From Candidatus Harrisonbacteria bacterium (GTDB lineage Bacteria > Patescibacteriota > Minisyncoccia > UBA6257 > 1-14-0-10-44-23), in assembly GCA_023244975.1 (NCBI GenBank), contig JAHFLG010000013.1:16244-37839 (forward strand): 21,596 nucleotides of DNA, written 5' to 3'. The position numbers and the translations under genes were made by a program. Shown one piece after another: positions 14,371-21,294 of the stretch (position 1 is the first letter of the stretch; each line of letters opens with the position of its first letter). The notes under the pieces were generated by a model. The model worked only from the letters and a program-made list of their open reading frames with translations. It did no database searches and was not told where the DNA came from.

Positions 14371-15111
14371 TTAGCCATTGAGATTATGAGTTGCTAGATA
14401 TGCTGTCAGTTGATCGCCGATAGCCTGAATATTGTGAATGACTTCAGGTTCAAATTTGATGGCAATAAGGGCGCGCAGCGGGTCGACATCATCATTTTTG
14501 ATAGCAGCAAAGATATTCTGTTGAGTGCCAAGGGCAGTGATCATGTCCTCATGGATCCCTACCAGATCGCGGGGAACATTGAGTGTATATAATGCAGAAA
14601 TCGCCGCTCCCCGTTCAGCAATGAGACGTTCTAATAGCGGATCGCTCAGTGTATCGGCTGGTATTGGTGTTTTCAGATGGTCAAGAATCGCGGCCTGGAA
14701 GCCGGCAAGATAATTGCGGACAGTGTTGCTGTCAACCGGATCAATGACTTTAATATCAGTAGTTTTGATATCAGGGATCAATGTATCGGGTGAGAACTGA
14801 TCAGGGGTCTGATTGATAGTTTCCTGGATCAGTGTTTTTGGATCATTGAGATTGAGTAGCGTTTTGCCATTTTTCGAAATCGGTCCCTCAGGATTATCCC
14901 GGAGCAATGTGTCCGCGAGATTATTAGAAAGCGCATCAGTCAGATTAAGAGTTGGTGTTTTAGGAGTAACTGAATCAGCGACCGTTGTATTGGTATTTGA
15001 AGGCCAGGTTACTGAGACCGTTCGTTTGTCGCCGAACAAAAATATCGTAACCAAGAAGATGGCAACAGCAAGTCCAGAGCCAATGAGCACTTTTTTTAGA
15101 ATCCTCCCCAT
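14371..15111 (-). CDS. Membrane-anchored extracytoplasmic protein, unknown function
   Basis: A 246-residue protein with one N-terminal membrane helix (VLIGSGLAVAIFLVTIFLFG, about 8-27) after a basic start. A Thr/Asn/Pro-rich linker (about 35-120) leads to a helical C-terminal domain (about 125-246: VRNYLAGFQAAILDHLKTPI and LIAERGAAISALYTLNVPRD, then IHEDMITALGTQQNIFAAIK). No family recognised. It opens the second minus-strand secretion block and its stop abuts the next gene. An extended -10 (TGATATACT) ends ten bases before the ATG, within the end of rsmA, so the block may start its own leaderless transcript here. Confidence 0.7.
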   Translation of the reverse strand: MGRILKKVLIGSGLAVAIFLVTIFLFGDKRTVSVTWPSNTNTTVADSVTPKTPTLNLTDALSNNLADTLLRDNPEGPISKNGKTLLNLNDPKTLIQETINQTPDQFSPDTLIPDIKTTDIKVIDPVDSNTVRNYLAGFQAAILDHLKTPIPADTLSDPLLERLIAERGAAISALYTLNVPRDLVGIHEDMITALGTQQNIFAAIKNDDVDPLRALIAIKFEPEVIHNIQAIGDQLTAYLATHNLNG

Positions 15112-15119
15112 GGACTCTA

Positions 15120-15893
15120 TTAGTATATCACAGAAAGATTGACAAGTTGCTCTATGGTGAGGTTTTGTCCTCGCACATCGCCTGAAATACCTAGTTTGCG
15201 CAGCTGCTCAAGGATTTCTTCCCGAGCGAGAGTGGGATGTTCTAATAGATTATTGAGTAATTTCTTGCGCGGCTGTTTAAATACTGTATGAATACATCGA
15301 TAATAGGCTTCCAGGTCGGGAATAGTGCGGTTAACGGGCGTTAACGTAATAATTGCCGAGTCAACTTCAGGCGGAGGATCAAAATCATCAGGTTTGAGAT
15401 ACTGCAATATCTTTCCTGCAGCCCAAACTTGAGTCGCGGCTGCGAGAAGGTTCATGTTCGGCGGTTGTGTACAGATTCGTTGCGCTACTTCCTTCTGAAT
15501 CATGAGTGTTGTATGAGCTGGTTTATTGCGAAGCTCGCCAACCAGTCGCAGCAGCGCGCCCGTAAGATAGTAAGGAATGTTACCTACTAATTTAAAGTTA
15601 CTGAGTTCGCTCGCAAGCAGCGGCAGTTCTGTCAGTGCATCCCCAGTGCGCATGTCGAGGCCTGATTTAGCATGAAATTCAGCAGCAAGGGCGCTGGCCA
15701 GCATTGTATCTTTTTCTATGGCAATCAGGTGGCAGTGTTTTTGAGAGCATGCAGCTAAGAGCGGTCGCGTAAGTGCGCCCGTGCCCGGCCCGATTTCTAC
15801 AACCGTCTCCCCTTCCCGCAAATCAAGCGAAGTAATGATCGTTTCAATCGCTTCCTCGTTTTTCAAAAAATGCTGTCCTAGGTATTGACCCAT
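15120..15893 (-). CDS. rsmA: 16S rRNA dimethyladenosine transferase RsmA/KsgA
   Basis: RsmA dimethylates two adjacent adenosines near the 3' end of 16S rRNA (A1518 and A1519 in E. coli) using S-adenosylmethionine. The 257-residue protein begins GQYLGQHFLKN, the family's QxFL start. It has SAM motif I EIGPGTGALT (33-42), acidic motif AIEKD (58-62), catalytic motif IV NIPYY (105-109), QKEVAQRI (133-140), FDPPPEVDSAI (171-181) and FKQPRKKLL (205-213). Length is normal. The ATG at 15893 follows the pcrA stop by three bases, so the two are co-transcribed. Its 3' end appears to contain a promoter for the next gene. Confidence 0.97.
   Translation of the reverse strand: MGQYLGQHFLKNEEAIETIITSLDLREGETVVEIGPGTGALTRPLLAACSQKHCHLIAIEKDTMLASALAAEFHAKSGLDMRTGDALTELPLLASELSNFKLVGNIPYYLTGALLRLVGELRNKPAHTTLMIQKEVAQRICTQPPNMNLLAAATQVWAAGKILQYLKPDDFDPPPEVDSAIITLTPVNRTIPDLEAYYRCIHTVFKQPRKKLLNNLLEHPTLAREEILEQLRKLGISGDVRGQNLTIEQLVNLSVIY
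15122..15130 (-). promoter_or_regulatory. Putative extended -10 promoter within the end of rsmA
   Basis: On the minus strand, TGA plus TATACT (15130-15122) is an extended -10 with one mismatch, overlapping the last codons and stop of rsmA. It ends ten bases before the ATG at 15111. It would drive the secretion block 9349-15111 independently of pcrA-rsmA. No convincing -35 or Shine-Dalgarno sequence. Confidence 0.5.
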
Positions 15894-15896
15894 AAT

Positions 15897-17729
15897 TTAG
15901 TTTTCCAGCCACATCTCGTCTTCGTTTGGCAGTGAGTCCATCCTGCCGGTCGGACTAATGAATTCGCAGAGCTCGCTTGGGATCTCGTAGAGGAAGCGCG
16001 ACGGAAATGCATGGAATAATATGTAAAGACCGGTTCGCGCGCGCGTCATAGCAACATACATCAGCCTCCTCTCTTCTTCAACTTCGACATCAGTTTTTAA
16101 TGAACGTTCGTGCGGCAGTGTCCCTTCGTTAACGCCAACAACAAAGACATAGTCAAACTCGAGGCCCTTGGCAATATGAATAGTCATGAGCTGTACAGGA
16201 TTTTTATTAGTTTCTTGGTCCACGATTTTTCCGCTGGGAGCTTCCGAAGATTCAAGGAGCGCCGCGCGCTCTAAAAATTCTTCCAGGGTTTGAAAGCTTC
16301 CGGCAAAAGCAGTGAGCTCGGCAATATTTTCCAGTCGTTCCTGAGGATTGTTAAATTTAGCTTCTAAAAGCTCCTCATAGCCGCTTTTTAGGAGAAATAG
16401 CTCAATAAGCTGCGGAGTTTTGAGCTCAGCCGCACGCCCAGGCATAGTTTCAAGAACTCCTCTACTTCCCCGTTTGCCCAGTGATTTTTCCAGCCGCTCG
16501 ACGCTCATGCTGTCGTCGGGGTTAAGAGCGAGACGCAGCCCGGCGAGAACATCTTTCACTTCTTTGCGGTCATAAAATTTTAAGCCACCAAAAATTTTAT
16601 ACGGAATATTTTCCGAGATGAGCGCCTGTTCCACTGACCGCGACTGGGCGTTGGTGCGGTAGATGATGGCGATACTCGCCTCTTTATTTCTCGCGCGGAG
16701 CGTGCGAATTTCATTCGCCAGCCAGATGCTCTCGGTATCGGGATCTTCCGCGGCGATGAGACGTACCATATCCCCGGCCGGATTATCGGTCCATAATTCT
16801 TTGGGCGTCTGCAGTTTATTATTTTTTATGACTGCCGAGGCAGCGGTGATAATATTTTTGGTTGAGCGGTAATTTTGTTCGAGCTTCACAATCGTCGCGC
16901 TCGGCCAGTCGCGCTGGAAATTTAAAAAATTTCTAAAGTCCGCCCCCCGAAAACTGTAAATCGCCTGAGCGTCATCTCCGACGACGCTGACATTATTGTG
17001 TTTTTGCGCGAGAAGTCGAACCAGCTGGTACTGCGCGGTGTTAATATCTTGGTATTCGTCTACTAGAATCTGAGAAAATGTATTCTGATATTTCTCGAGA
17101 ATTTCAGGGTGCTGTAAAAAGATTCGCACGGGTTTTTCAATCAGATCATCGAAGTCAAAGGCATTGTTTTTCAACAACGTGCGTTCATAACGGTTAAAGA
17201 TTTCCAAAAATATCAGATCGCGTCTATCAGACGAGTCCAGCAGCTCTGATGGATCTTTGAGCTCACTCTTAAAATCAGAGATTCGGCCGGCGATTGCTGG
17301 TGGTTTGACCTGTTCTTTGGACAGGTTCATGTCTTTGATGATTTGTTTGATTACCGAAAGCGAGTCATCGGCGTCAAAGATGGAAAATCCGGGTTTGTGG
17401 CCGGCGATTTTGAGCTCCTGCTTCAATATTCGAGCTCCTAATGAGTGAAAAGTACCGATGAATGGCTCTCCTCGTACCGGAAAGTTAGGTGACCAGCGTT
17501 GCTGGCTTTGCTCTTTGCCAAACACGCGCTCTCGCATCTCTTTAGCAGCTTTATTGGTAAAGGTAATGGCGATTATTTCGTGCGCAGGTGTCCCCCGTTT
17601 AATAAACTCCCTCAGTCGGCTGGTCAGAGCCTTGGTCTTACCCGATCCTGCCCCCGCTGCCATTAAAAGCGGCCCTCCCGGGTGATGTACCGCCTTCTCT
17701 TGTTCCTTGTTTAGACCGGTAGTGCTCAT
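15897..17729 (-). CDS. pcrA: UvrD/PcrA-type superfamily 1 DNA helicase
   Basis: A 3'-5' DNA helicase of repair and replication, about 610 residues. In order: Q motif LNKEQEKAV (6-14), Walker A AGAGSGKT (25-32), motif Ia AITFTNKAAKEM, motif II VDEYQD (223-228), motif III GDDAQAIYSFRGA (251-263), motif IV LEQNYRST, motif V TIHIAKGLEFDYVFV (Ile where Lys or Ala is usual after His) and motif VI EERRLMYVAMTRAR. It is about 100 residues shorter than E. coli UvrD or Bacillus PcrA, lacking the C-terminal extension. The ATG at 17729 is preferred: the in-frame TTG at 17768 is part of the -35 box TTGGCA. It is co-transcribed with rsmA. Confidence 0.95.
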   Translation of the reverse strand: MSTTGLNKEQEKAVHHPGGPLLMAAGAGSGKTKALTSRLREFIKRGTPAHEIIAITFTNKAAKEMRERVFGKEQSQQRWSPNFPVRGEPFIGTFHSLGARILKQELKIAGHKPGFSIFDADDSLSVIKQIIKDMNLSKEQVKPPAIAGRISDFKSELKDPSELLDSSDRRDLIFLEIFNRYERTLLKNNAFDFDDLIEKPVRIFLQHPEILEKYQNTFSQILVDEYQDINTAQYQLVRLLAQKHNNVSVVGDDAQAIYSFRGADFRNFLNFQRDWPSATIVKLEQNYRSTKNIITAASAVIKNNKLQTPKELWTDNPAGDMVRLIAAEDPDTESIWLANEIRTLRARNKEASIAIIYRTNAQSRSVEQALISENIPYKIFGGLKFYDRKEVKDVLAGLRLALNPDDSMSVERLEKSLGKRGSRGVLETMPGRAAELKTPQLIELFLLKSGYEELLEAKFNNPQERLENIAELTAFAGSFQTLEEFLERAALLESSEAPSGKIVDQETNKNPVQLMTIHIAKGLEFDYVFVVGVNEGTLPHERSLKTDVEVEEERRLMYVAMTRARTGLYILFHAFPSRFLYEIPSELCEFISPTGRMDSLPNEDEMWLEN

Positions 17730-17739
17730 GTGAGCCTCT

Positions 17740-17768
17740 ATTATATAGGTTTGGACAGGTGATGCCAA
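17740..17768 (-). promoter_or_regulatory. pcrA promoter, leaderless type
   Basis: On the minus strand TTGGCA (17768-17763, one mismatch to consensus) and a perfect TATAAT (17745-17740) are exactly 17 bases apart. The -10 ends ten bases before the ATG at 17729. Transcription should begin within a few bases of the start codon. This is the best two-box promoter in the window and it fixes the pcrA start. Confidence 0.75.
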
Positions 17769-17829
17769 ATCTGCTACAGTTAGAGCTTCGTGGGTAGCGA
17801 AAAATCATTGACTTTTACCCCACAACAGT

Positions 17830-18561
17830 ATGTTACTAGAGCGATATAAACACATCGTTAAGAATATGTGGAGCCACAAGGGAGCCATTCCGGCTATTAT
17901 TGTACTTGTCGGCGTAACCTTGAATGTCATCTTCACTTTTACCCCTACTACAACTGAAGCAGTCTATGGAGGCCCGGAGGATCAAACTCCGGTTTTTCAA
18001 ACCCCGGAACAGGCCGCGTTAGCCACCAGTGACAGTGCCACCTCGGCCGTTATTGATGAAATCGGAGACGAACCGGCTCAGACTGCCTTTACTGGTGATG
18101 CTGCTTCATTAGATATGGTAAGTCCTTTTGGCGTTAGTTTTGATGTTCCAGCTAAGACAGCAACTAGCGCAGGAGGTCAGCAAAACCTTTCTGGTCCGGG
18201 GGGCATCAGCCGTACGAGCTATCTCCCCAAAGGCTGCCACTGGCCAGCCGTGGGTAAATTCATGGGTGGCGCACACGGACGCTATAATGCTCAAGACATT
18301 GCCAATGTTATTGGTACTCCGATAGTTGCAGCGTGTGATGGCGACGTCTCATTAGTTCAGGCGAATGGATGGAATGGCGGCTATGGAACTAATATTATTA
18401 TTACTGATATTGACGGTTCAAAGACTCGGTATGCTCATTTGTCGAAAATATTAGTAGTTGAAGGCCAGCCCGTTAAACAGGGCGAAGAAATAGCTGAGAT
18501 GGGAGATACCGGTAAGGTAACCGGCTCGCATCTCCACTTTCAAGTTCAGATGGATCAATAA
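17830..18561 (+). CDS. Membrane-anchored M23 (LytM-type) peptidase-like protein
   Basis: A 243-residue protein with an N-terminal membrane anchor or signal (about 19-37, AIPAIIVLVGVTLNVIFTF), a linker rich in Ala/Thr/Gln (45-130) and a C-terminal M23 domain (about 133-240). Family features present: WPAVGKFMGG, IGTPIVAACDGDVSLVQ, WNGGYGTNIIITD, TRYAHLSKI (H203) and the SHLHFQV motif (H234, H236). The first zinc motif is normally H-x3-D; here it reads Y152-NAQ-D156, with the nearest His at 149. The enzyme may be altered or inactive as a hydrolase. M23 proteins cut peptidoglycan cross-links, so a VirB1-like role beside the secretion genes is plausible. An ATG at 17866 (MWSHKG) is an alternative start. 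A terminator follows directly. Confidence 0.85.
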   Translation: MLLERYKHIVKNMWSHKGAIPAIIVLVGVTLNVIFTFTPTTTEAVYGGPEDQTPVFQTPEQAALATSDSATSAVIDEIGDEPAQTAFTGDAASLDMVSPFGVSFDVPAKTATSAGGQQNLSGPGGISRTSYLPKGCHWPAVGKFMGGAHGRYNAQDIANVIGTPIVAACDGDVSLVQANGWNGGYGTNIIITDIDGSKTRYAHLSKILVVEGQPVKQGEEIAEMGDTGKVTGSHLHFQVQMDQ

Positions 18562-18584
18562 CCGCCCGACAGGTCGGTTTTTTT
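18562..18584 (+). terminator. Rho-independent terminator after the M23 gene
   Basis: Directly after the TAA, CCGA and TCGG arms (18566-18569 and 18574-18577) enclose a four-base loop, and seven T follow (18578-18584). An alternative pairing of ACCG (18562-18565) with CGGT (18575-18578) gives a larger, weaker hairpin. The stem is short, but the T tract and position are typical. The element overlaps the upstream part of the next promoter. Confidence 0.6.
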
Positions 18585-18586
18585 GA

Positions 18587-18595
18587 TGGTATACT
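18587..18595 (+). promoter_or_regulatory. Extended -10 promoter for the gene at 18603
   Basis: TGG followed by TATACT (18587-18595) is an extended -10 with one mismatch, ending seven bases before the ATG at 18603. A weak -35 (CCGACA, 18566-18571) lies 18 bases upstream, inside the terminator stem of the previous gene. The sequence GAAGG between the -10 and ATG is too close to the ATG to act as a usual Shine-Dalgarno. Confidence 0.6.
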
Positions 18596-18602
18596 GAAGG
18601 TA

Positions 18603-19700
18603 ATGCCTTCCGCAGCTGCCAGCGCACCAATGAAAACGCCGCCGGCTCCAGTAGCGAGCGAATCTTCTGCTCCGAAAAAAACCGGCAACTTTGATGTCAT
18701 TGATTTAATATTGCTTATCGGGGTCGCCCTTCTCTTTGACCTCATAAGCGTTATCATCCCAGGCTTTGGAGATGTTGGGATATTGACCCATAAGCTGATT
18801 TTTTGGATGAAACATGTTGAGACAAAACTTATGAATACGCTGATGGTGGCTGGCGGCATTGTTGAAGTTATTCCGGCAATTTCCGCGCTGCCGGCAGTGA
18901 CGGCGTTTGTGGTAATTATATTTATTGAATTTCAAGTACAGAAACGTCTACTAACGAAATTGGAGCAGAAAGGCGGGTTCGCGGGTGCCGGTATTGCGAC
19001 CGCTACAGCTGCAGCTAGTTCACCCGCGCCAGCAGCCGCGGCAGAAGGTTCAGTCGCAAAATCCGGCGCCGGAGAGGCTGAAGTTTCTTCCGGGAATCAG
19101 TCTTCTCAGCAGCAACAGTCAGCTGGTGTGCCGTCGGCACAGAGCGGCGAGCGCACTGGAGCTGAGGGAGCGCCGCTTGCTGGTCAAGATGGCAGCTCAG
19201 ATACTCCATATGCTCAACCAGAAGCTCAAGGTGAGGCGCGCGTGGCGCGTGGCGCTGCTCAGGGGTCAGTTGGGGCGTCTTCAGATCAAGATAGAAAAAA
19301 AGATGCTGCTGTCGGCGCTCCTGAAACGGCTCAGGAAAGCGCGCTGGCTGAGGGTAGTCCACTAGCAACTGGAGCGCCTCAATCGGATTATCAAAAACTC
19401 AAAGATGCTGGCATTACGAATATGACAGACTCCGAGCACTACAAAAATATGAGTGATACTGATTTGCAAAAAGGTTCTAAACAGCACAGCAAGGACTGGT
19501 CTACGGCGCGTACGACTAGAGAAGGCCTTGAGAAAAAAATGGAAGGCTATCGGGCACAGGGGCAGCATGACAAGGCGGACAGTCTCAAAGATTGGCATCA
19601 GAATGCTAAAAATCAAGAGGAGTGGCATGGAAGTGTGGCCGGAGCTCATAACGACGAGATGAATAGGCGAGGCATCAACTATGGCCAAAAAGCCGCTTGA
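18603..19700 (+). CDS. Membrane protein with low-complexity linker, unknown function
   Basis: A 365-residue protein in three parts. After a Pro/Ala/Ser-rich N-terminus come hydrophobic segments at about 31-53 (VIDLILLIGVALLFDLISVI) and 77-112 (two short helices, TLMVAGGIVEVIPAISALPA and VTAFVVIIFIEFQVQ). A linker of about 130 residues (115-245) is rich in Ala, Ser, Gly, Gln and Glu. The last 110 residues are charged and helical (SDYQKLKDAGITNMTDSEHY; EGLEKKMEGYRAQGQHDKAD; NQEEWHGSVAGAHNDEMNRR). I recognise no family. It has its own leaderless-type promoter after a terminator. The neighbourhood suggests an envelope role, perhaps as the membrane partner of the coiled-coil protein encoded next. 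Confidence 0.7.
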   Translation: MPSAAASAPMKTPPAPVASESSAPKKTGNFDVIDLILLIGVALLFDLISVIIPGFGDVGILTHKLIFWMKHVETKLMNTLMVAGGIVEVIPAISALPAVTAFVVIIFIEFQVQKRLLTKLEQKGGFAGAGIATATAAASSPAPAAAAEGSVAKSGAGEAEVSSGNQSSQQQQSAGVPSAQSGERTGAEGAPLAGQDGSSDTPYAQPEAQGEARVARGAAQGSVGASSDQDRKKDAAVGAPETAQESALAEGSPLATGAPQSDYQKLKDAGITNMTDSEHYKNMSDTDLQKGSKQHSKDWSTARTTREGLEKKMEGYRAQGQHDKADSLKDWHQNAKNQEEWHGSVAGAHNDEMNRRGINYGQKAA

Positions 19701-19706
19701 TTTTAA

Positions 19707-19726
19707 AAGAGTAGAGGCATACTCTT
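19707..19726. other. Perfect 7-bp hairpin between 18603 and 19764 genes
   Basis: AAGAGTA (19707-19713) and TACTCTT (19720-19726) are exact reverse complements around a six-base loop, beginning six bases after the upstream stop. No T tract follows (AGGGTAATTATT), so intrinsic termination is doubtful. It may act as a 3'-end stabiliser, a weak terminator, or an operator for the next promoter. The rest of this 63-base gap is AT-rich. Confidence 0.4.
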
Positions 19727-19747
19727 AGGGTAATTATTAACTGTAGG

Positions 19748-19753
19748 TTTAAT
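19748..19753 (+). promoter_or_regulatory. Putative -10 element for the gene at 19764
   Basis: TTTAAT, one mismatch to TATAAT, ends ten bases before the ATG at 19764, the spacing seen at the better promoters here. There is no TG extension, no -35 match and no Shine-Dalgarno sequence, so the call rests mainly on spacing. Confidence 0.35.
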
Positions 19754-19763
19754 TTATCTTTTT

Positions 19764-21104
19764 ATGCCAGAAACAATGGGTGTGCCCGACATCGCTCCGA
19801 AAATTGAAGCTCCGGCTCCTGTCGCTGTAAAACCCTCAATTGTCGAGGCTCCGGCAGTTTCTAATACCAGCACTGGTTCTCTTGCGAATGAATCGTTATT
19901 AGACAAGAATGCTACAGGTACAGGTACGTATGCAGCCGATCCTGTTGAGGCAAGTTTTGATTTAAGTAAAGGGAATACGTCGGAGGTTCAAGCTAAGCAA
20001 CCAGAAACTAGCGTAGAAATTGCAGAGCCGAAAGTAGATCCGCAGACCGAGCTTGATGGTTTGAGGCGTCAGGCACAGGATTATAATCGAAAGTTGGACG
20101 AATTAGATAAAAAATCTCGTGAGAGCGGGAAGCCGCTTTCAACATCTGATTATTTGAGTTCAGTCGAACTTTCCGGCAGGCTCCAGAGTACCCAGATGCT
20201 CAATTTACAGAAAGAGATAGAATTGGCAAAAGACGATCCGGAGAAGGCGAAAGAATTGCAGGGTCATCGCAGAGAAATCGCCGAGAAAATGCTCAAGGAA
20301 AATGATCAGATCCAAGAGGAGCTTGGCCAGCGAGCAGTCAAGGCATTTTTCGGTGAAGATCAAGAAGATCTCGGCAACGTACAAATCAAAGAATTGTTGG
20401 GTGCTTGGGCAAAAACGGAAGGGCGAAAGGATAATCTCAATGCTCTTTTAATTGATGCAGAGGGTTTGAACGAAAAGCAGCAGAACGTAGTTGAAGAGGC
20501 CATGCAAGAGTCGGAGACAGATGCAGAGACTGTTCCGGTAGCCGAAGCGTTGGATTTGCTTGGTGAACAAAAAACCGTCGTAGAATCATGGAAAGGCGTG
20601 ACAGATCAGGTTGATATCAATTATCAGCTGGCAATGATTAATTTCGCGATGGCCATTGCGCTCATAGCAGAGGCTCAGGAAGATCCTCAAATGAAAGCCA
20701 TCATGACTTCGGTAGTTGGTAATTTAACAGCTATGTTGGCCATTAGTATTGCTCGAGAGCAGAAGAAGTATAAGTTAGAAATTAAAAGGATTGCCACCGA
20801 AGACGCAAAAGAAAAAGAAGCAGCTCAGAAGCAAGAAAAGAAAAAGGGCTGGAAAGAACTCCTGAAAATGATAGTACGAAAAATTTTCAGTCTGGATGAA
20901 GAGAAGTTAGCTATCCAAGGGATGAAAGTTAAGCCTGAAGGTTTGAGTAGTCTGAGCAAAGGGGCACTCGTAGAGAAGATGGACGGTCGGGAGGTCGCAG
21001 ATCGTTTGTCGAAACTCATTGCTGAGCCACCAAAATCTTCGAGAACAGAGACGGATTATAACGGTACTCAGAGTAGTTTTGTCGTCGATTTCAACAAAAA
21101 ATAA
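19764..21104 (+). CDS. Large coiled-coil protein with hydrophobic segment, unknown function
   Basis: A 446-residue protein with no signal peptide. Residues 1-90 are Pro/Ala/Val/Thr-rich and probably disordered. From about 92 to 200 it is highly charged and helical with heptad character (LDGLRRQAQDYNRKLDELDK, NLQKEIELAKDDPEKAKELQ, REIAEKMLKENDQIQEELGQ). A moderately hydrophobic helical pair follows at about 285-340 (YQLAMINFAMAIALIAEAQE, IMTSVVGNLTAMLAISIA), then a Lys/Glu-rich stretch (KEKEAAQKQEKKKGWKELLK), and a C-terminal part ending SSFVVDFNKK. No family recognised. It could be a cytoplasmic structural or membrane-associated protein. It lies between a membrane protein and a 59-residue gene, all on the plus strand. 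Confidence 0.7.
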   Translation: MPETMGVPDIAPKIEAPAPVAVKPSIVEAPAVSNTSTGSLANESLLDKNATGTGTYAADPVEASFDLSKGNTSEVQAKQPETSVEIAEPKVDPQTELDGLRRQAQDYNRKLDELDKKSRESGKPLSTSDYLSSVELSGRLQSTQMLNLQKEIELAKDDPEKAKELQGHRREIAEKMLKENDQIQEELGQRAVKAFFGEDQEDLGNVQIKELLGAWAKTEGRKDNLNALLIDAEGLNEKQQNVVEEAMQESETDAETVPVAEALDLLGEQKTVVESWKGVTDQVDINYQLAMINFAMAIALIAEAQEDPQMKAIMTSVVGNLTAMLAISIAREQKKYKLEIKRIATEDAKEKEAAQKQEKKKGWKELLKMIVRKIFSLDEEKLAIQGMKVKPEGLSSLSKGALVEKMDGREVADRLSKLIAEPPKSSRTETDYNGTQSSFVVDFNKK

Positions 21105-21114
21105 TACAAACACT

Positions 21115-21294
21115 ATGAAAGAAGGATTAGGTATGTCTACCCCGTCTCCTGAAGAGAAGCCAAAGGAGAAAAAAGGTGGATTGGGATTGGTTGAGTTGGC
21201 AAAACAGGTAGGAAAGGCCATGTTAAAAGCAGGCGAAGTAGGCCCGGGAACTCTTCCGGGAGCCGGCGGGAGCAAACATGAGAGTCATGAGTAA
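21115..21294 (+). CDS. Small conserved-looking protein, unknown function (59 residues)
   Basis: A short soluble protein: a Lys/Glu/Pro-rich N-terminus (STPSPEEKPKEKKGG), a predicted amphipathic helix (LGLVELAKQVGKAMLKAGEV) and a Gly/Pro-rich end (GPGTLPGAGGSKHESHE). I chose the ATG at 21115, with AATAAT ending nine bases upstream as at other leaderless starts. A second in-frame ATG at 21133 has AAGGA six to seven bases upstream and would give 53 residues. Extending to the ATG at 21019 would overlap the previous gene by 86 bases and is unlikely. Its end overlaps the following dksA/traR-like gene by up to 17 bases, indicating coupling. Confidence 0.55.
   Translation: MKEGLGMSTPSPEEKPKEKKGGLGLVELAKQVGKAMLKAGEVGPGTLPGAGGSKHESHE

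Noticed and set aside
19015..19368. Minus-strand open frame of 117 codons, Arg/Gln/Leu-rich
   Set aside because: It is the complement of the Ala/Ser/Gln-rich linker of the membrane protein at 18603-19700; low-complexity coding often leaves such open frames.
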